A stretch of 64,000 nucleotides of DNA from Sphingobacterium deserti (lineage in GTDB: Bacteria > Bacteroidota > Bacteroidia > Sphingobacteriales > Sphingobacteriaceae): positions 87,604 through 151,603 of the forward strand of contig NZ_JJMU01000029.1 in the NCBI RefSeq assembly GCF_000757725.1. Reading direction: 5' to 3'. The position numbers and the translations under genes were made by a program. Shown here in pieces: positions 1-8,246 of the stretch (the first letter of the stretch is position 1; each line of letters opens with the position of its first letter). Below the pieces are notes generated by a model that made no database searches, had not been told where the DNA came from, and was given only the letters and a program-made list of their open reading frames with translations.

Positions 1-2
1 TA

Positions 3-917
3 CTAGACAATATAGAATATATCAATTCGGGTGGTGTTAATGGATCGATCGGGAGCCGTAATTACAACGCGAAATTAGTCGAGCAGCAGATCGACTGGTT
101 GAAGAAAGATTTGGCAACGGTAAATACGTCCACACCAATTATTTTAGCTACGCATATCCAACTGCACAATGCGCCTTCCAGCAACGGGAGTCTACCTGGT
201 TTCCGTATGAGTAATGGGCAGCAGCTGGTTGATTTATTTGCAGGCTTTGAGCAGGTACACGTGCTGACAGGACATACGCATATCAACAATAATATCGTGA
301 GGAATGAGCGTTTCATGGAACACAATACGGCAGCGATATGTGCCACTTGGTGGTGGACGGGAAGAAATGGATATGCAAACAACCATATCGCACCGGATGG
401 AAGTCCTGGCGGCTACGGTATTTGGGATATGACAGGAAAAGTTTTGAAGTGGCGCTACAAAGCGATCGGCTATGACGACAACTATCAGTTTCGTTCTTAT
501 GACCTAAACAATGTACATATCACGTCGGAAAAGTATGCGCCAAATGTCAATGAGGAAAATAAGCGTTTGGTTACCCAATATGCGTTTGATTTTGCAAAAG
601 AGAATAAATCCAACGAGGTTTTAATCAATGTATGGGGGTATGACCCTAAATGGACGATATCCGTCACCGAGCAAGGTACGCCGTTAGCTGTACAGCGTGT
701 TACATCTTATGACCCATTGCACATCATCTCTTACGCTATGAAGCGAATTAATGTGAATGCGGTGCCCACATTTGATTCATCCAACTCTTCGCATATGTTT
801 AAAGTAAAGGCATCTTCCGCAACAAGTACGTTGCAGATTCGTGTTACAGATCGATTTGGCAATAGTTACTCTGAGCAGATGGAAAGGCCGAAGGCTTTCA
901 ATTACGCTATGCGGTAA
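3..917 (+). CDS. Calcineurin-like phosphoesterase, C-terminal part (5' end outside window)
   Basis: The frame is open from the first bases of the window to the TAA at 915-917, so about 304 C-terminal residues are visible and the start lies upstream. The fragment has two metallophosphatase signatures: ATHIQLHN around nt 150 and the metal-binding GHTH at nt 270-281. A long beta-rich tail follows, like the C-terminal domain of Bacteroidota calcineurin-like phosphoesterases that carry separate N- and C-terminal domains. Such enzymes are normally exported and hydrolyse phosphoesters using a dimetal centre. The substrate cannot be read from sequence. A strong hairpin follows the stop, so this gene ends its transcription unit. 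Confidence 0.85.
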   Translation, partial: LDNIEYINSGGVNGSIGSRNYNAKLVEQQIDWLKKDLATVNTSTPIILATHIQLHNAPSSNGSLPGFRMSNGQQLVDLFAGFEQVHVLTGHTHINNNIVRNERFMEHNTAAICATWWWTGRNGYANNHIAPDGSPGGYGIWDMTGKVLKWRYKAIGYDDNYQFRSYDLNNVHITSEKYAPNVNEENKRLVTQYAFDFAKENKSNEVLINVWGYDPKWTISVTEQGTPLAVQRVTSYDPLHIISYAMKRINVNAVPTFDSSNSSHMFKVKASSATSTLQIRVTDRFGNSYSEQMERPKAFNYAMR

Positions 918-943
918 CAAACCGTTTGAAAAAAGCGATTGAA

Positions 944-975
944 AACAAGACTCGCCACGTTTTGGCGAGTCTTGT
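944..975. terminator. Rho-independent terminator of the phosphoesterase gene
   Basis: A perfect 13-bp inverted repeat (AACAAGACTCGCC, 944-956, with its complement 963-975) encloses a 6-nt loop. A T-rich run (TGTCTTGTTTTCCTT) follows. It starts 27 bp after the phosphoesterase stop codon. Confidence 0.85.
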
Positions 976-1044
976 TGTCTTGTTTTCCTTCCACGATTAG
1001 GAAGCTTATAAAAGGTTATCACCAGCATCTCATGTAAACTGCGC

Positions 1045-1143
1045 TTATTCTGTTACAAAAATTGACTAAAACTGGTTTTATTTTGTTACAAAATTTATGT
1101 GAATTTGGGTTTATTTTGTTACAAAATGTAGATTACTGGTAGA
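1045..1143. repeat. Three 33-bp units, each with a TTTTGTTACAAAA palindrome
   Basis: The 13-bp near-perfect palindrome TTTTGT-T-ACAAAA occurs at 1048-1060 (one mismatch), 1081-1093 and 1114-1126. Each is preceded by TTA and the spacing is exactly 33 bp, about three helical turns, while the sequence between sites is poorly conserved. That pattern fits a cooperative protein-binding array (operator) better than a simple tandem duplication. The array lies immediately upstream of the ATPase stub at 1148, so it may be the operator of that lost gene. The binding protein is unknown. Confidence 0.75.
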
Positions 1144-1147
1144 TTAC

Positions 1148-1252
1148 GGCATTAAAAGAACTATTCAAAAACACCTTTGGCAGTGGAAGTTAAGTAGTAC
1201 AAGGAAGCCATTAATTATACGAGGTGCGCGGCAGGTTGGTAAACGCAGATAG
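1148..1252 (+). pseudogene. N-terminal stub of an AAA ATPase (DUF4143/AAA_14 type)
   Basis: One frame reads IKRTIQKHLWQWKLSS, then a short linker, then KPLIIRGARQVGK, and stops at TAG 1250-1252. The phrase around RGARQVGK is the Walker A region typical of the N-terminus of the large AAA/DUF4143 ATPase family, whose members are usually about 380-400 residues. Here the frame ends just where GKT should continue, and no further family sequence follows before the convergent peptidase gene at 1279. I infer a deletion that left the promoter-operator array and about 35 codons. No in-frame ATG is evident. Confidence 0.7.
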
Positions 1253-1278
1253 GGGATGTTCTCTATCTGCGTTTGTTT

Positions 1279-3144
1279 TTATGGCTGCACGTAACTGTTG
1301 TTAGATGATTCAATATCAGCTAACCGTTGTGACGGGTCAATTTCAACTTTCGCAACTTTCTTTTCCAATTTTAAGCTGTAGGTTGGCTTGGTCCAAAACC
1401 AATCTTCAAGCACGGTCCTTTTCACACCTTCGTACATGCTAAAGTTTTCAGCAGGTTTCTCACCACGCATTTCGCGCAGCGGTATATAAAACAGCTCTTT
1501 CGTTCCATCAGCGTAGTGTACCAAAAGGTCGATAGGCATAGCAAAATTTGATTTGTTCGTGATTAGGATTTCTTGGTCATTTACGCTCGTCACACCGTAG
1601 TCAATAGTGCGTGTTGTGTTGATGAACAGATTGAAATACCATTTCAAATTGATACCTGAAACTTCTTCCGCTATCCGTTTAAAATCATTTGGAGTAGGGT
1701 GCTTAAGCTTCCAAACATCGTAAAACTTTAGAAAAGTCTTTTGCAGGTTTTCCTTTCCAATGATATAGCCAAGCTGCTCCGCTAAAACCTGTCCTTTGTT
1801 ATATGCTTCATTGCTATAAGCGTAGTTACTGTTGTAGTAATCTGCCAGTAAACTCATAGGCTCTTCTTTCCCTGAAAGCGCCAATTTATAATAAGCTCTG
1901 TAGGCATCGATAACAGGGTTTGTTTCCAGTGCTCCCTTTTTCTCAAACAAATGCTGAAAGGCCAGCTCCTGTACATAGCTTGTAAAACCCTCATCAAACC
2001 ATTCGTCTACGGTTTCGTTGATGCCGAAGAGGTGTTGATACCAAGAGTGTGCCGCTTCGTGAAAGATAACACCAACAAGACTTTTTATATTTCGTCCGCC
2101 GGTAACAAGTGTTGCGGTACCATACTCCATGCCGCCATCGCCGCCCTGAACTATGCTGTACGTTGGCCAAGGGTAAGCGCCAAAACGAGCCGATGTATAA
2201 TCGAAAAATTCTGTAGCCAAGGAAAGAGCGGTTTTCCAATTATCTTTTACTTCTTTATTCGTAGGCAGGAAAACAGTATATACTGTAACGCCGCCTTTGC
2301 TCTGCGCAGAATCCACGGTAAAGTTGGGGTCGGCAGCCCAAACAAAATCATGAATATTCTCCGCTTTGAAATGCCAGGTCGCCTTACCATCTTCAGCAAT
2401 AACTTTTGCCTTTTTATGATATCCTTTTACGGACAAAGGGTTTTGTAGTTTTCCCGATCCGCCTATCACGTAATCTTTATTAAGGTGGATGGTTACGTCA
2501 AAATCTCCAAAGGGTGCAACGAATTCGCGTGCGATATATTCGTCTAAATGCCAGCCAAATTCATCAAAGTGTGCCATTTTCGGGTACCATTGTGCCATAG
2601 ATAGCGCAACACCTTCTTTAGAATTACGTCCGCTCCGGCGGATTTGCTCGGGAACCTGAGCCGTCCATTGCATTTCGAAACGTGCAGTACTTCCGGCCTC
2701 GATGGCCTGTGGAAGGTCTACCACCAGCAATGTACCGTCTATTTTATACGTTGCTGCTTTTCCGTTCACGGTAAGCGCATCCACTTTTTGATAACCAATT
2801 TGAGCAGGCGTTAGCGTAGCAATACGACTTTGGTATTTGGGATTGTCTTTTGTGCCAAGGTTAGTTGCCATGCGCGAATCGGGATCGCTGATATTAGCCA
2901 GCCGATAATCCATCATACTCCCCGGTTGAAAAGCATTAAAATAGAGATGGAAATATACTTTAGATAGGGATTGATTGGAATTATTGCTATAATTTAAGGT
3001 CATTTTACCTCGATATTGATACTTCTCTTCATCAACATCAATATCCATTTTATAATCCACCGCTTGTTGCCAATAACCTGCTCTTTGCGCAAAAAGCAGT
3101 GTGTTGACGAGCATAAAAAAAGCGAGGGTAAATAGTTTTCTCAT
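1279..3144 (-). CDS. M1-family zinc aminopeptidase, secreted
   Basis: This 621-residue protein starts with a clear signal peptide ending near FAQ. The gluzincin core is visible: GGMEYGTA (variant of the GxMEN exopeptidase motif), then HEAAH at residues 362-366 and the third zinc ligand Glu in WFDEGFTSY. An N-terminal beta domain of the aminopeptidase-N type precedes it. The protein should be a zinc metallopeptidase acting in the periplasm or at the surface on peptides; specificity is not predictable. It lies 11 nt downstream of the small membrane-protein gene at 3156, so the two may be cotranscribed. Confidence 0.92.
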   Translation of the reverse strand: MRKLFTLAFFMLVNTLLFAQRAGYWQQAVDYKMDIDVDEEKYQYRGKMTLNYSNNSNQSLSKVYFHLYFNAFQPGSMMDYRLANISDPDSRMATNLGTKDNPKYQSRIATLTPAQIGYQKVDALTVNGKAATYKIDGTLLVVDLPQAIEAGSTARFEMQWTAQVPEQIRRSGRNSKEGVALSMAQWYPKMAHFDEFGWHLDEYIAREFVAPFGDFDVTIHLNKDYVIGGSGKLQNPLSVKGYHKKAKVIAEDGKATWHFKAENIHDFVWAADPNFTVDSAQSKGGVTVYTVFLPTNKEVKDNWKTALSLATEFFDYTSARFGAYPWPTYSIVQGGDGGMEYGTATLVTGGRNIKSLVGVIFHEAAHSWYQHLFGINETVDEWFDEGFTSYVQELAFQHLFEKKGALETNPVIDAYRAYYKLALSGKEEPMSLLADYYNSNYAYSNEAYNKGQVLAEQLGYIIGKENLQKTFLKFYDVWKLKHPTPNDFKRIAEEVSGINLKWYFNLFINTTRTIDYGVTSVNDQEILITNKSNFAMPIDLLVHYADGTKELFYIPLREMRGEKPAENFSMYEGVKRTVLEDWFWTKPTYSLKLEKKVAKVEIDPSQRLADIESSNNSYVQP

Positions 3145-3155
3145 GGGTTTTGGTT

Positions 3156-3596
3156 TTACATATAATAATATTCTACACCTTGTTGTTTTAAAACGTGTAT
3201 AAGGGCGTTAAGGTCATCGTCTTTTTGAAACAGCTTATTTCTCCAATAACGTTTAGGCTGTTTTTTACGCTTATTAAAGATCATAATCAGGTTTCCGCCT
3301 GAGCGGGGTAGATTCCGCAAGTATTTGATATCTGCGAGCAAAAGCGTCTCGTGCTTTTTGTCATGAAACTGGATGGCGATCTCGCTATCCGTGACGATCC
3401 ACTGTGAATCGTTACGGCTCCATGTTATACTTAAAAATAATAGGAGCGGTAGACTGCATAGTACAATTAGAATTTTCGGCACTTCTTGTAGAGGAAGCCT
3501 CGAAACTATCGCCGTTACTATGCATACGCCGATTAATAGAAGGATCATATATTTTCCACGGTGCAGGGTTGCAATGTGAAACGTCTTTTCGCTCAT
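3156..3596 (-). CDS. Small two-helix membrane protein with PH-like tail (hypothetical)
   Basis: I place the start at MSEKTF (ATG 3594-3596), giving 146 residues. The longer reading (ATG at 3621-3623) would begin inside the hairpin that ends the upstream M23 gene. Two hydrophobic segments lie near residues 17-34 and 40-58. They are followed by a soluble beta-rich region (WIVTDSEIAIQF, LADIKYLRN) with the pattern of bacterial PH-like domains. No catalytic motif is visible and function is unknown. It is 11 nt upstream of the M1 peptidase. Confidence 0.65.
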   Translation of the reverse strand: MSEKTFHIATLHRGKYMILLLIGVCIVTAIVSRLPLQEVPKILIVLCSLPLLLFLSITWSRNDSQWIVTDSEIAIQFHDKKHETLLLADIKYLRNLPRSGGNLIMIFNKRKKQPKRYWRNKLFQKDDDLNALIHVLKQQGVEYYYM

Positions 3597-3610
3597 GAGC
3601 CAAAAATAAG

Positions 3611-3635
3611 AAAGAGCAATCATATTTTGCTCTTT
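3611..3635 (-). terminator. Probable terminator of the M23 peptidase gene
   Basis: A 9-bp perfect inverted repeat (AAAGAGCAA 3611-3619 with TTGCTCTTT 3627-3635) has a 7-nt loop. Read on the minus strand it is followed by CTTATTTTTGG. It lies about 75 bp past the stop of the 3711 gene. Confidence 0.55.
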
Positions 3636-3710
3636 TCTCTGAATATCACGATATCTTTACGCATAAGCGCCGTTTCCTTCGTGACAAAATATGAAGTTTG
3701 TTAAGGCCTG

Positions 3711-4565
3711 TTAAAAGTAGAAAAACTTTGCAGGGTTTAGTTTTTTATCATGCTGTGTTACTTCGTAATGCAGATGTGGGCCGGTACTTCTTCCCGTGCT
3801 GCCTAATAAGCCTACGATTTCGCCCGCTTCTATGGCTTCGCCTCGTTTTACGCGGGTTCTTGTAAGATGCGCGTAGCGCGTTTCAAAGCCATTGTTATGT
3901 TTTACCATAACAACATAACCATAATCACCTTTGTAACCCGCGAATGCTACTTTACCTTTTGCCGTAGCCCTTACCGGGTCGCCCACCCGCCCTTTTAGGT
4001 CTACACCGCCGTGCATTTCGCGGCCCCTATTCGTAAATGGATTTCTACGGTAACCGAATGGCGACGTGATACGGCCAGGATGTGGCACACCAAATGGCAT
4101 ACCGTCTAATTTCGTTTCTAAATTTTTAAGCTGTTTTTTATAAAATAGGGAGAGCTCTACAAGATCTTCGTCATCATTTTCTACAGGGCCTCCAGCATTT
4201 TTCATGCGTATTTCCTTTAAACCCCGAGTCCGCATTTTTTTATTGATGCGTTCCAGGGTGCTATCGATGGAATTAAATGATTTCTTCATCTCATCCGTCG
4301 TTAACTGGCTGTTGAATCCTTCCTTTTCCAATTGTCTTTTTTCCTCATTCAGGAGGTCTATTTTTTTATTGTAGGCCAATGTGTATTCTTCGGAAGTCTT
4401 TTGCTTAACGACGTAAGCAACTGAAAATACGGCGATAGCAATTAAAACAACTAGCGACCCCAATATTTTTTTCCAGTGGGTGACCATTAGGGTCGGCACT
4501 TGCACTCTTTTGGTAGATGTACCATCCGTTTCCACGAAAAGTACAGCGGTTTTTTTCTTCAACAT
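3711..4565 (-). CDS. M23-family peptidoglycan metallopeptidase, membrane anchored
   Basis: The start is set at MLKKKT (ATG 4563-4565), giving 284 residues, because a TAnnTTTG promoter element overlaps the farther start at 4604. Order of parts: short cytoplasmic N-terminus, one transmembrane helix near residues 33-55, a coiled-coil segment rich in Glu/Lys, then a LytM domain with SPFGYRRNPF, zinc-binding HGGVD, and the HLHYEV motif near the C-terminus. All expected LytM zinc ligands are present, so an active endopeptidase cutting peptide crosslinks is likely. It could also be a regulator of another hydrolase, as some membrane-anchored LytM proteins are. Confidence 0.9.
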   Translation of the reverse strand: MLKKKTAVLFVETDGTSTKRVQVPTLMVTHWKKILGSLVVLIAIAVFSVAYVVKQKTSEEYTLAYNKKIDLLNEEKRQLEKEGFNSQLTTDEMKKSFNSIDSTLERINKKMRTRGLKEIRMKNAGGPVENDDEDLVELSLFYKKQLKNLETKLDGMPFGVPHPGRITSPFGYRRNPFTNRGREMHGGVDLKGRVGDPVRATAKGKVAFAGYKGDYGYVVMVKHNNGFETRYAHLTRTRVKRGEAIEAGEIVGLLGSTGRSTGPHLHYEVTQHDKKLNPAKFFYF

Positions 4566-4603
4566 ACTGTCAATAACAAAAACTGTTTTTATGATACGGA
4601 GCA

Positions 4604-4635
4604 CAAAGGTACCCTAACAACTGCTTTATGTTCAA
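4604..4635 (-). promoter_or_regulatory. Promoter of the M23 peptidase gene
   Basis: On the minus strand TACCTTTG (4604-4611) matches the Bacteroidota -7 consensus TAnnTTTG. A TTG at 4633-4635 sits 21 bp upstream as a possible -33 element. Transcription would start around 4598, leaving a leader of about 33 nt before the ATG at 4565. Confidence 0.55.
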
Positions 4636-4699
4636 TATTTTACATTTTTTAACATTTCGACATCACGTTTTTATTGTAAAAAAATAAGCAACTTTGCAT

Positions 4700-5767
4700 A
4701 TGTCGTTTGCATTGAAATTGATGAATTGGTACCGTGAGCATGGACGCGATTTACCCTGGAGAAACACCCAAAACCCCTATATTATATGGCTTTCCGAGAT
4801 TATACTTCAACAGACAAGAGTTGAGCAAGGTTTGCCGTATTTCCATCGCTTTTTGGAGGCTTTTCCAATTGTAACAAAATTTGCCGCTGCAGAGGAAGAA
4901 GAGATACTGAGGTTGTGGCAGGGACTGGGCTATTATTCGCGCGCCAGAAATATGCATAAGGCAGCTAAAATGGTGGTAAATGATTTTGATGGCATATTTC
5001 CCAGCAGCTATACGGAGGTCATTCGCCTGTCAGGCGTTGGCGACTATACGGCGGCAGCAATTTCTTCATTTTCTTCCAATGAAGCGAAAGCTGTGGTCGA
5101 TGGAAATGTCTATCGCGTGTTGTCCCGGTATTTTGGTATTGACGAACCCATCAACGGAACCAAAGGCAAAAAAGTGTTTGCAGAGATTGCAGCCGACATG
5201 TTAGACATGAAAGATGCATCGACATACAATCAGGCAATTATGGATTTTGGCGCTTTGCAATGCAAACCCAAAAAGCCAGATTGCGAAATCTGTGTGTTTA
5301 ATTTGGAATGCGTTGCTCATCGTGAGGGAATTGTCGATAGGCTTCCGGTAAAATTGAGGGGTAAAGCCAGCAAAAACCGATATTTCCACTATTTCATTGT
5401 CGAGAGCGACAACCAACTTTTGATGTCGAAAAGAGGCGAAGCCGATGTATGGGCAAACTTATATGAATTTCCCATGCTAGAAACCGAGCAAGATCTTACG
5501 CTGGAAGGACTTTTGAAAACAGCGCAATTCTCGGAATACTTTGATGAAGAGGCGAGCTTCGTACAGTTGGGCAATGTCACCAAGCATATCTTAAGCCATC
5601 AAAACATCTATGCCCGCTTTTACATGTTGGAAGATGCGAAATCACTTCGCATCAAAAAAAGCAATTGGAATTATTTTTTTGTTGAAAAAATCGATACATT
5701 AGCCAAACATAAACTTATATTTTCTTTTCTTGAAAAGAACAAACAGCTAATTAACCCTAAATTTTAA
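4700..5767 (+). CDS. mutY: A/G-specific adenine DNA glycosylase MutY
   Basis: The enzyme removes adenine mispaired with 8-oxoguanine in base-excision repair. The ATG at 4700 is preferred over an upstream TTG, giving 355 residues. Visible features: N-terminal LPWRNTQNPYIIWLSEIILQ with the catalytic Glu region, helix-hairpin-helix LSGVGDYTA followed by VDGNV with the catalytic Asp, the iron-sulfur ligands C-x6-C-x2-C-x5-C in CKPKKPDCEICVFNLEC, and a C-terminal NUDIX-like domain for 8-oxoG recognition. Length and motif order are normal. The stop is 2 nt before the ssb start, so the genes form an operon. Confidence 0.96.
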   Translation: MSFALKLMNWYREHGRDLPWRNTQNPYIIWLSEIILQQTRVEQGLPYFHRFLEAFPIVTKFAAAEEEEILRLWQGLGYYSRARNMHKAAKMVVNDFDGIFPSSYTEVIRLSGVGDYTAAAISSFSSNEAKAVVDGNVYRVLSRYFGIDEPINGTKGKKVFAEIAADMLDMKDASTYNQAIMDFGALQCKPKKPDCEICVFNLECVAHREGIVDRLPVKLRGKASKNRYFHYFIVESDNQLLMSKRGEADVWANLYEFPMLETEQDLTLEGLLKTAQFSEYFDEEASFVQLGNVTKHILSHQNIYARFYMLEDAKSLRIKKSNWNYFFVEKIDTLAKHKLIFSFLEKNKQLINPKF

Positions 5768-5769
5768 TT

Positions 5770-6216
5770 ATGGCAAGTGTTAACAAAGTAATTTTGGTTG
5801 GACATTTGGGCAAAGACCCTGAAGTACGATATCTAGAAGGCAATATCACCGTTTGCAGTTTTCCTTTAGCCACATCAGAAACATATACGAAAGATGGCGT
5901 TCGTATGCAACATACAGAATGGCATAACATCGTTATGTGGCGTAACCTGGGCGAAATGGCCGTTAAATACCTCAAAAAAGGTAAACTTGTATATATCGAA
6001 GGCCGCCTGCGCACACGGAATTATGAAGACAAGGAGGGCACCAGACGCTTTGTAACCGAAATCGTAGGTGAAAGCTTCAAATTGCTGGGAAGACCATCTG
6101 ACTTTGGCCAAACTACCAAAAGCACACATCCAGAAAATACAACAGAAGAGGTTGAAAAGGAACAAGAAGTGGACTTCACAGAAACCGATAATGATACCGA
6201 TGGATTGCCATTTTAA
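5770..6216 (+). CDS. ssb: Single-stranded DNA-binding protein
   Basis: The 148-residue protein has an OB fold starting ASVNKVILVGHLGKDPEVR, including TEWHNIVMWR and YIEGRLRTRNYED. A disordered acidic linker follows and the C-terminal tip is DGLPF, the hydrophobic-acidic tail that recruits repair and replication proteins. It coats ssDNA during replication and repair. The gene starts 2 nt after mutY, coupling two DNA-maintenance functions. Confidence 0.96.
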   Translation: MASVNKVILVGHLGKDPEVRYLEGNITVCSFPLATSETYTKDGVRMQHTEWHNIVMWRNLGEMAVKYLKKGKLVYIEGRLRTRNYEDKEGTRRFVTEIVGESFKLLGRPSDFGQTTKSTHPENTTEEVEKEQEVDFTETDNDTDGLPF

Positions 6217-6283
6217 GACCTCCGCGATCGAGATTCTTGCTTAAAATTGGAACTGTGTGGGCATAAGTTTTAATATTTTGCCG

Positions 6284-6291
6284 TATCTTTG
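6284..6291 (+). promoter_or_regulatory. -7 promoter element of pheS
   Basis: TATCTTTG fits TAnnTTTG and ends only 6 nt before the pheS ATG at 6298, implying a leaderless or nearly leaderless mRNA. No convincing TTG sits 19-21 bp upstream, so the match rests on the -7 element alone. Confidence 0.45.
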
Positions 6292-6297
6292 GACACT

Positions 6298-7335
6298 ATG
6301 TTGCAGGACAAAATTAAGCAGTATTCAGAAGAGATAAATCAGTTCACGCCTACATCAGCTGCTGATGTGGAACAATTTCGGTTAAAATTCCTCGTATCCA
6401 AAGGACTCGTCAAGGCTTTGTTCGACGAATTTAAATCTGTTGGGCCTGAAGAGAAACGCACTTTGGGCAAAGTTTTAAACGAATTTAAACAGCTTGCCGA
6501 GCAAAAGTTTAGTGAGGCACAAGCTCAATTTTCAGGAACATCTGACACGCAGTCGAAAAAAGAAGGCGATCTAACATTACCGGGTGAAGGTTTTCAGCTG
6601 GGTTCACGTCATCCGCTTTCGCTAGCGCGCAAGGAAATTGTTGAAATCTTTAAGAAGCTCGGATTTGTGGTATCTGAAGGGCCTGAAATTGAAGATGACT
6701 GGCATAACTTTTCTGCCCTTAATTTTCCTCCTGAGCACCCTGCCCGGGATATGCAAGATACTTTTTTTGTAGAGAAAAAGGAGGGAAATGATATTGCCCT
6801 GCGCACACATACATCCTCGGTACAAGTACGCTTAATGGAGATGGGCCAGCCGCCTTTTCGGGCGATAATGCCAGGCCGGGTGTATCGCAATGAAGCCATA
6901 TCCGCAAGAGCACACTGTTTCTTCCATCAGGTAGAAGGCTTGTACGTAGATGAGAACGTTTCTTTTGCAGATTTAAAGCAAACACTTTTTCACTTTGTCC
7001 AAGAGTTATATGGTGAAGGCACGAAGGTTCGTTTTCGTCCTTCTTATTTTCCATTTACGGAGCCTTCAGCAGAAATGGATATTTCTTGTACCATTTGTAA
7101 AGGCGAGGGATGCCAGCTTTGTAAATATTCTGGTTGGGTAGAAATTTTAGGTTGCGGTATGGTCGATCCGAATGTGCTGGAAAACTGTGGCATTGATAGT
7201 AAAAAATATTCAGGCTTCGCATTCGGTATGGGCATTGAGCGAATTACAAACTTGAAATACGAAATTCGCGATTTGCGGTTGTTCTCCGAAAATGACGTGA
7301 AGTTCCTCTCGCAATTCGAAACAGAGATTATTTAA
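6298..7335 (+). CDS. pheS: Phenylalanine--tRNA ligase alpha subunit
   Basis: The 345-residue class II synthetase subunit charges tRNA-Phe as an alpha2-beta2 tetramer. Motif 2 region RVYRNEAISARAHCFFHQVEG, the phenylalanine-site stretch RPSYFPFTEPSAEMD, and motif 3 GFAFGMGIERI are present. An N-terminal coiled-coil tRNA-binding region precedes them. The CTICKGEGCQLCKYSG insertion is a Cys-rich element seen in many bacterial PheS. The ATG at 6298 is chosen over an in-frame TTG at 6289. The beta-subunit gene is not in this window. Confidence 0.96.
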   Translation: MLQDKIKQYSEEINQFTPTSAADVEQFRLKFLVSKGLVKALFDEFKSVGPEEKRTLGKVLNEFKQLAEQKFSEAQAQFSGTSDTQSKKEGDLTLPGEGFQLGSRHPLSLARKEIVEIFKKLGFVVSEGPEIEDDWHNFSALNFPPEHPARDMQDTFFVEKKEGNDIALRTHTSSVQVRLMEMGQPPFRAIMPGRVYRNEAISARAHCFFHQVEGLYVDENVSFADLKQTLFHFVQELYGEGTKVRFRPSYFPFTEPSAEMDISCTICKGEGCQLCKYSGWVEILGCGMVDPNVLENCGIDSKKYSGFAFGMGIERITNLKYEIRDLRLFSENDVKFLSQFETEII

Positions 7336-7533
7336 ATATGATTGAAGGAACCCAATACACATCTGTTCTTACATCCTTTGAAACCATCTTATGTTGTAGA
7401 GCAATTAGCTGTCATGGGGTTCCTAAAATTTCGTTTCCGGCTCATTGCAATCAAGCGGCAGCTACGGCATGTTTTTTACTATCGGATGTCGTTGGGTTAA
7501 GTAGTAAAGTGTTTTACGTACAAAACCTATTGC

Positions 7534-8109
7534 ATGGAAACGGATAAGGTCATATTGTCAATAAAGAAGTCAGCTCGCGAGCTTTTCAGGCGCTATGGCT
7601 ATAACAAAACCAGCGTCAATGAGCTTGCTAAACATTCAAAAATAGCTAAGGCGACTTTCTATAAACATTTTTCAAGTAAGGAACTGATTTTGCACGCCGT
7701 CCTGATGGACTATATTCGTGAAAATGTGCAGGATATCCTGGATAAAAATGTGCGAGAGAAAGACTTGTCAACATTCTTGGCGAATACTATTCTTCGGGTA
7801 AGCCGTGTAACCTACACCGTGTGTAATGAATTTGTTGGCTGGGAGTTTATTCGAGAATCTGCTAACGCGCAGGAGTACTTGAAAACACTGTCTGATGATT
7901 TGGAATTTCTCCTCCTAAGTTCTTTTATTCAGAATGAGACGATAGGGCAGACTGTACCTGAAGAACGACTAACATTCTTGATAAAGTCCAGTAAAAATAT
8001 TGTTTTTTCTTTTGCTTTTACAGCCGTTACCGAGGCCGATGTCCGTAAGAATTTCATCTCCTTCCAAAAGGAAATATTGCCTTATCTCGTACAGGCTACA
8101 TTAATCTAA
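7534..8109 (+). CDS. TetR/AcrR-family transcriptional regulator
   Basis: The protein has 191 residues. The N-terminal helix-turn-helix is clear (RYGYNKTSVNELAKHSKIAK then ATFYKHFSSKELIL), followed by an all-helical ligand-binding domain. It should act as a dimeric repressor responding to a small ligand. No obvious efflux or enzyme target lies adjacent. An imperfect palindrome GTAAA-N4-TTTAC at 7504-7517, just upstream of its start, could be an autoregulatory operator; this is a guess. The 198 bp between pheS and this gene holds no convincing gene. Confidence 0.88.
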   Translation: METDKVILSIKKSARELFRRYGYNKTSVNELAKHSKIAKATFYKHFSSKELILHAVLMDYIRENVQDILDKNVREKDLSTFLANTILRVSRVTYTVCNEFVGWEFIRESANAQEYLKTLSDDLEFLLLSSFIQNETIGQTVPEERLTFLIKSSKNIVFSFAFTAVTEADVRKNFISFQKEILPYLVQATLI

Positions 8110-8230
8110 GTTTCAAAACTGCTATAGACAGATCGTTAATTCGCTTGTTTTCATTTTTATTCGTGGTAAGGTGCGCGCTGTTGTATACCTGATTAGATAC
8201 GGAGTGCTTTAAGGTTCAGCTAAAAAAGCG

Positions 8231-8238
8231 TACTTTTG
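8231..8238 (+). promoter_or_regulatory. -7 promoter element of rlmD
   Basis: TACTTTTG matches TAnnTTTG and ends 8 nt before the ATG at 8247, implying a very short leader. No clear -33 TTG was found. Confidence 0.45.
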
Positions 8239-8246
8239 CAGCCATT

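Noticed and set aside
1951..2448. 165-codon plus-strand ORF inside the M1 peptidase gene
   Set aside because: Shadow of the well-supported peptidase on the other strand.
7338..7547. 69-codon ORF between pheS and the TetR gene
   Set aside because: It overlaps the TetR start, has no protein-like pattern and lacks a start signal; probably chance.
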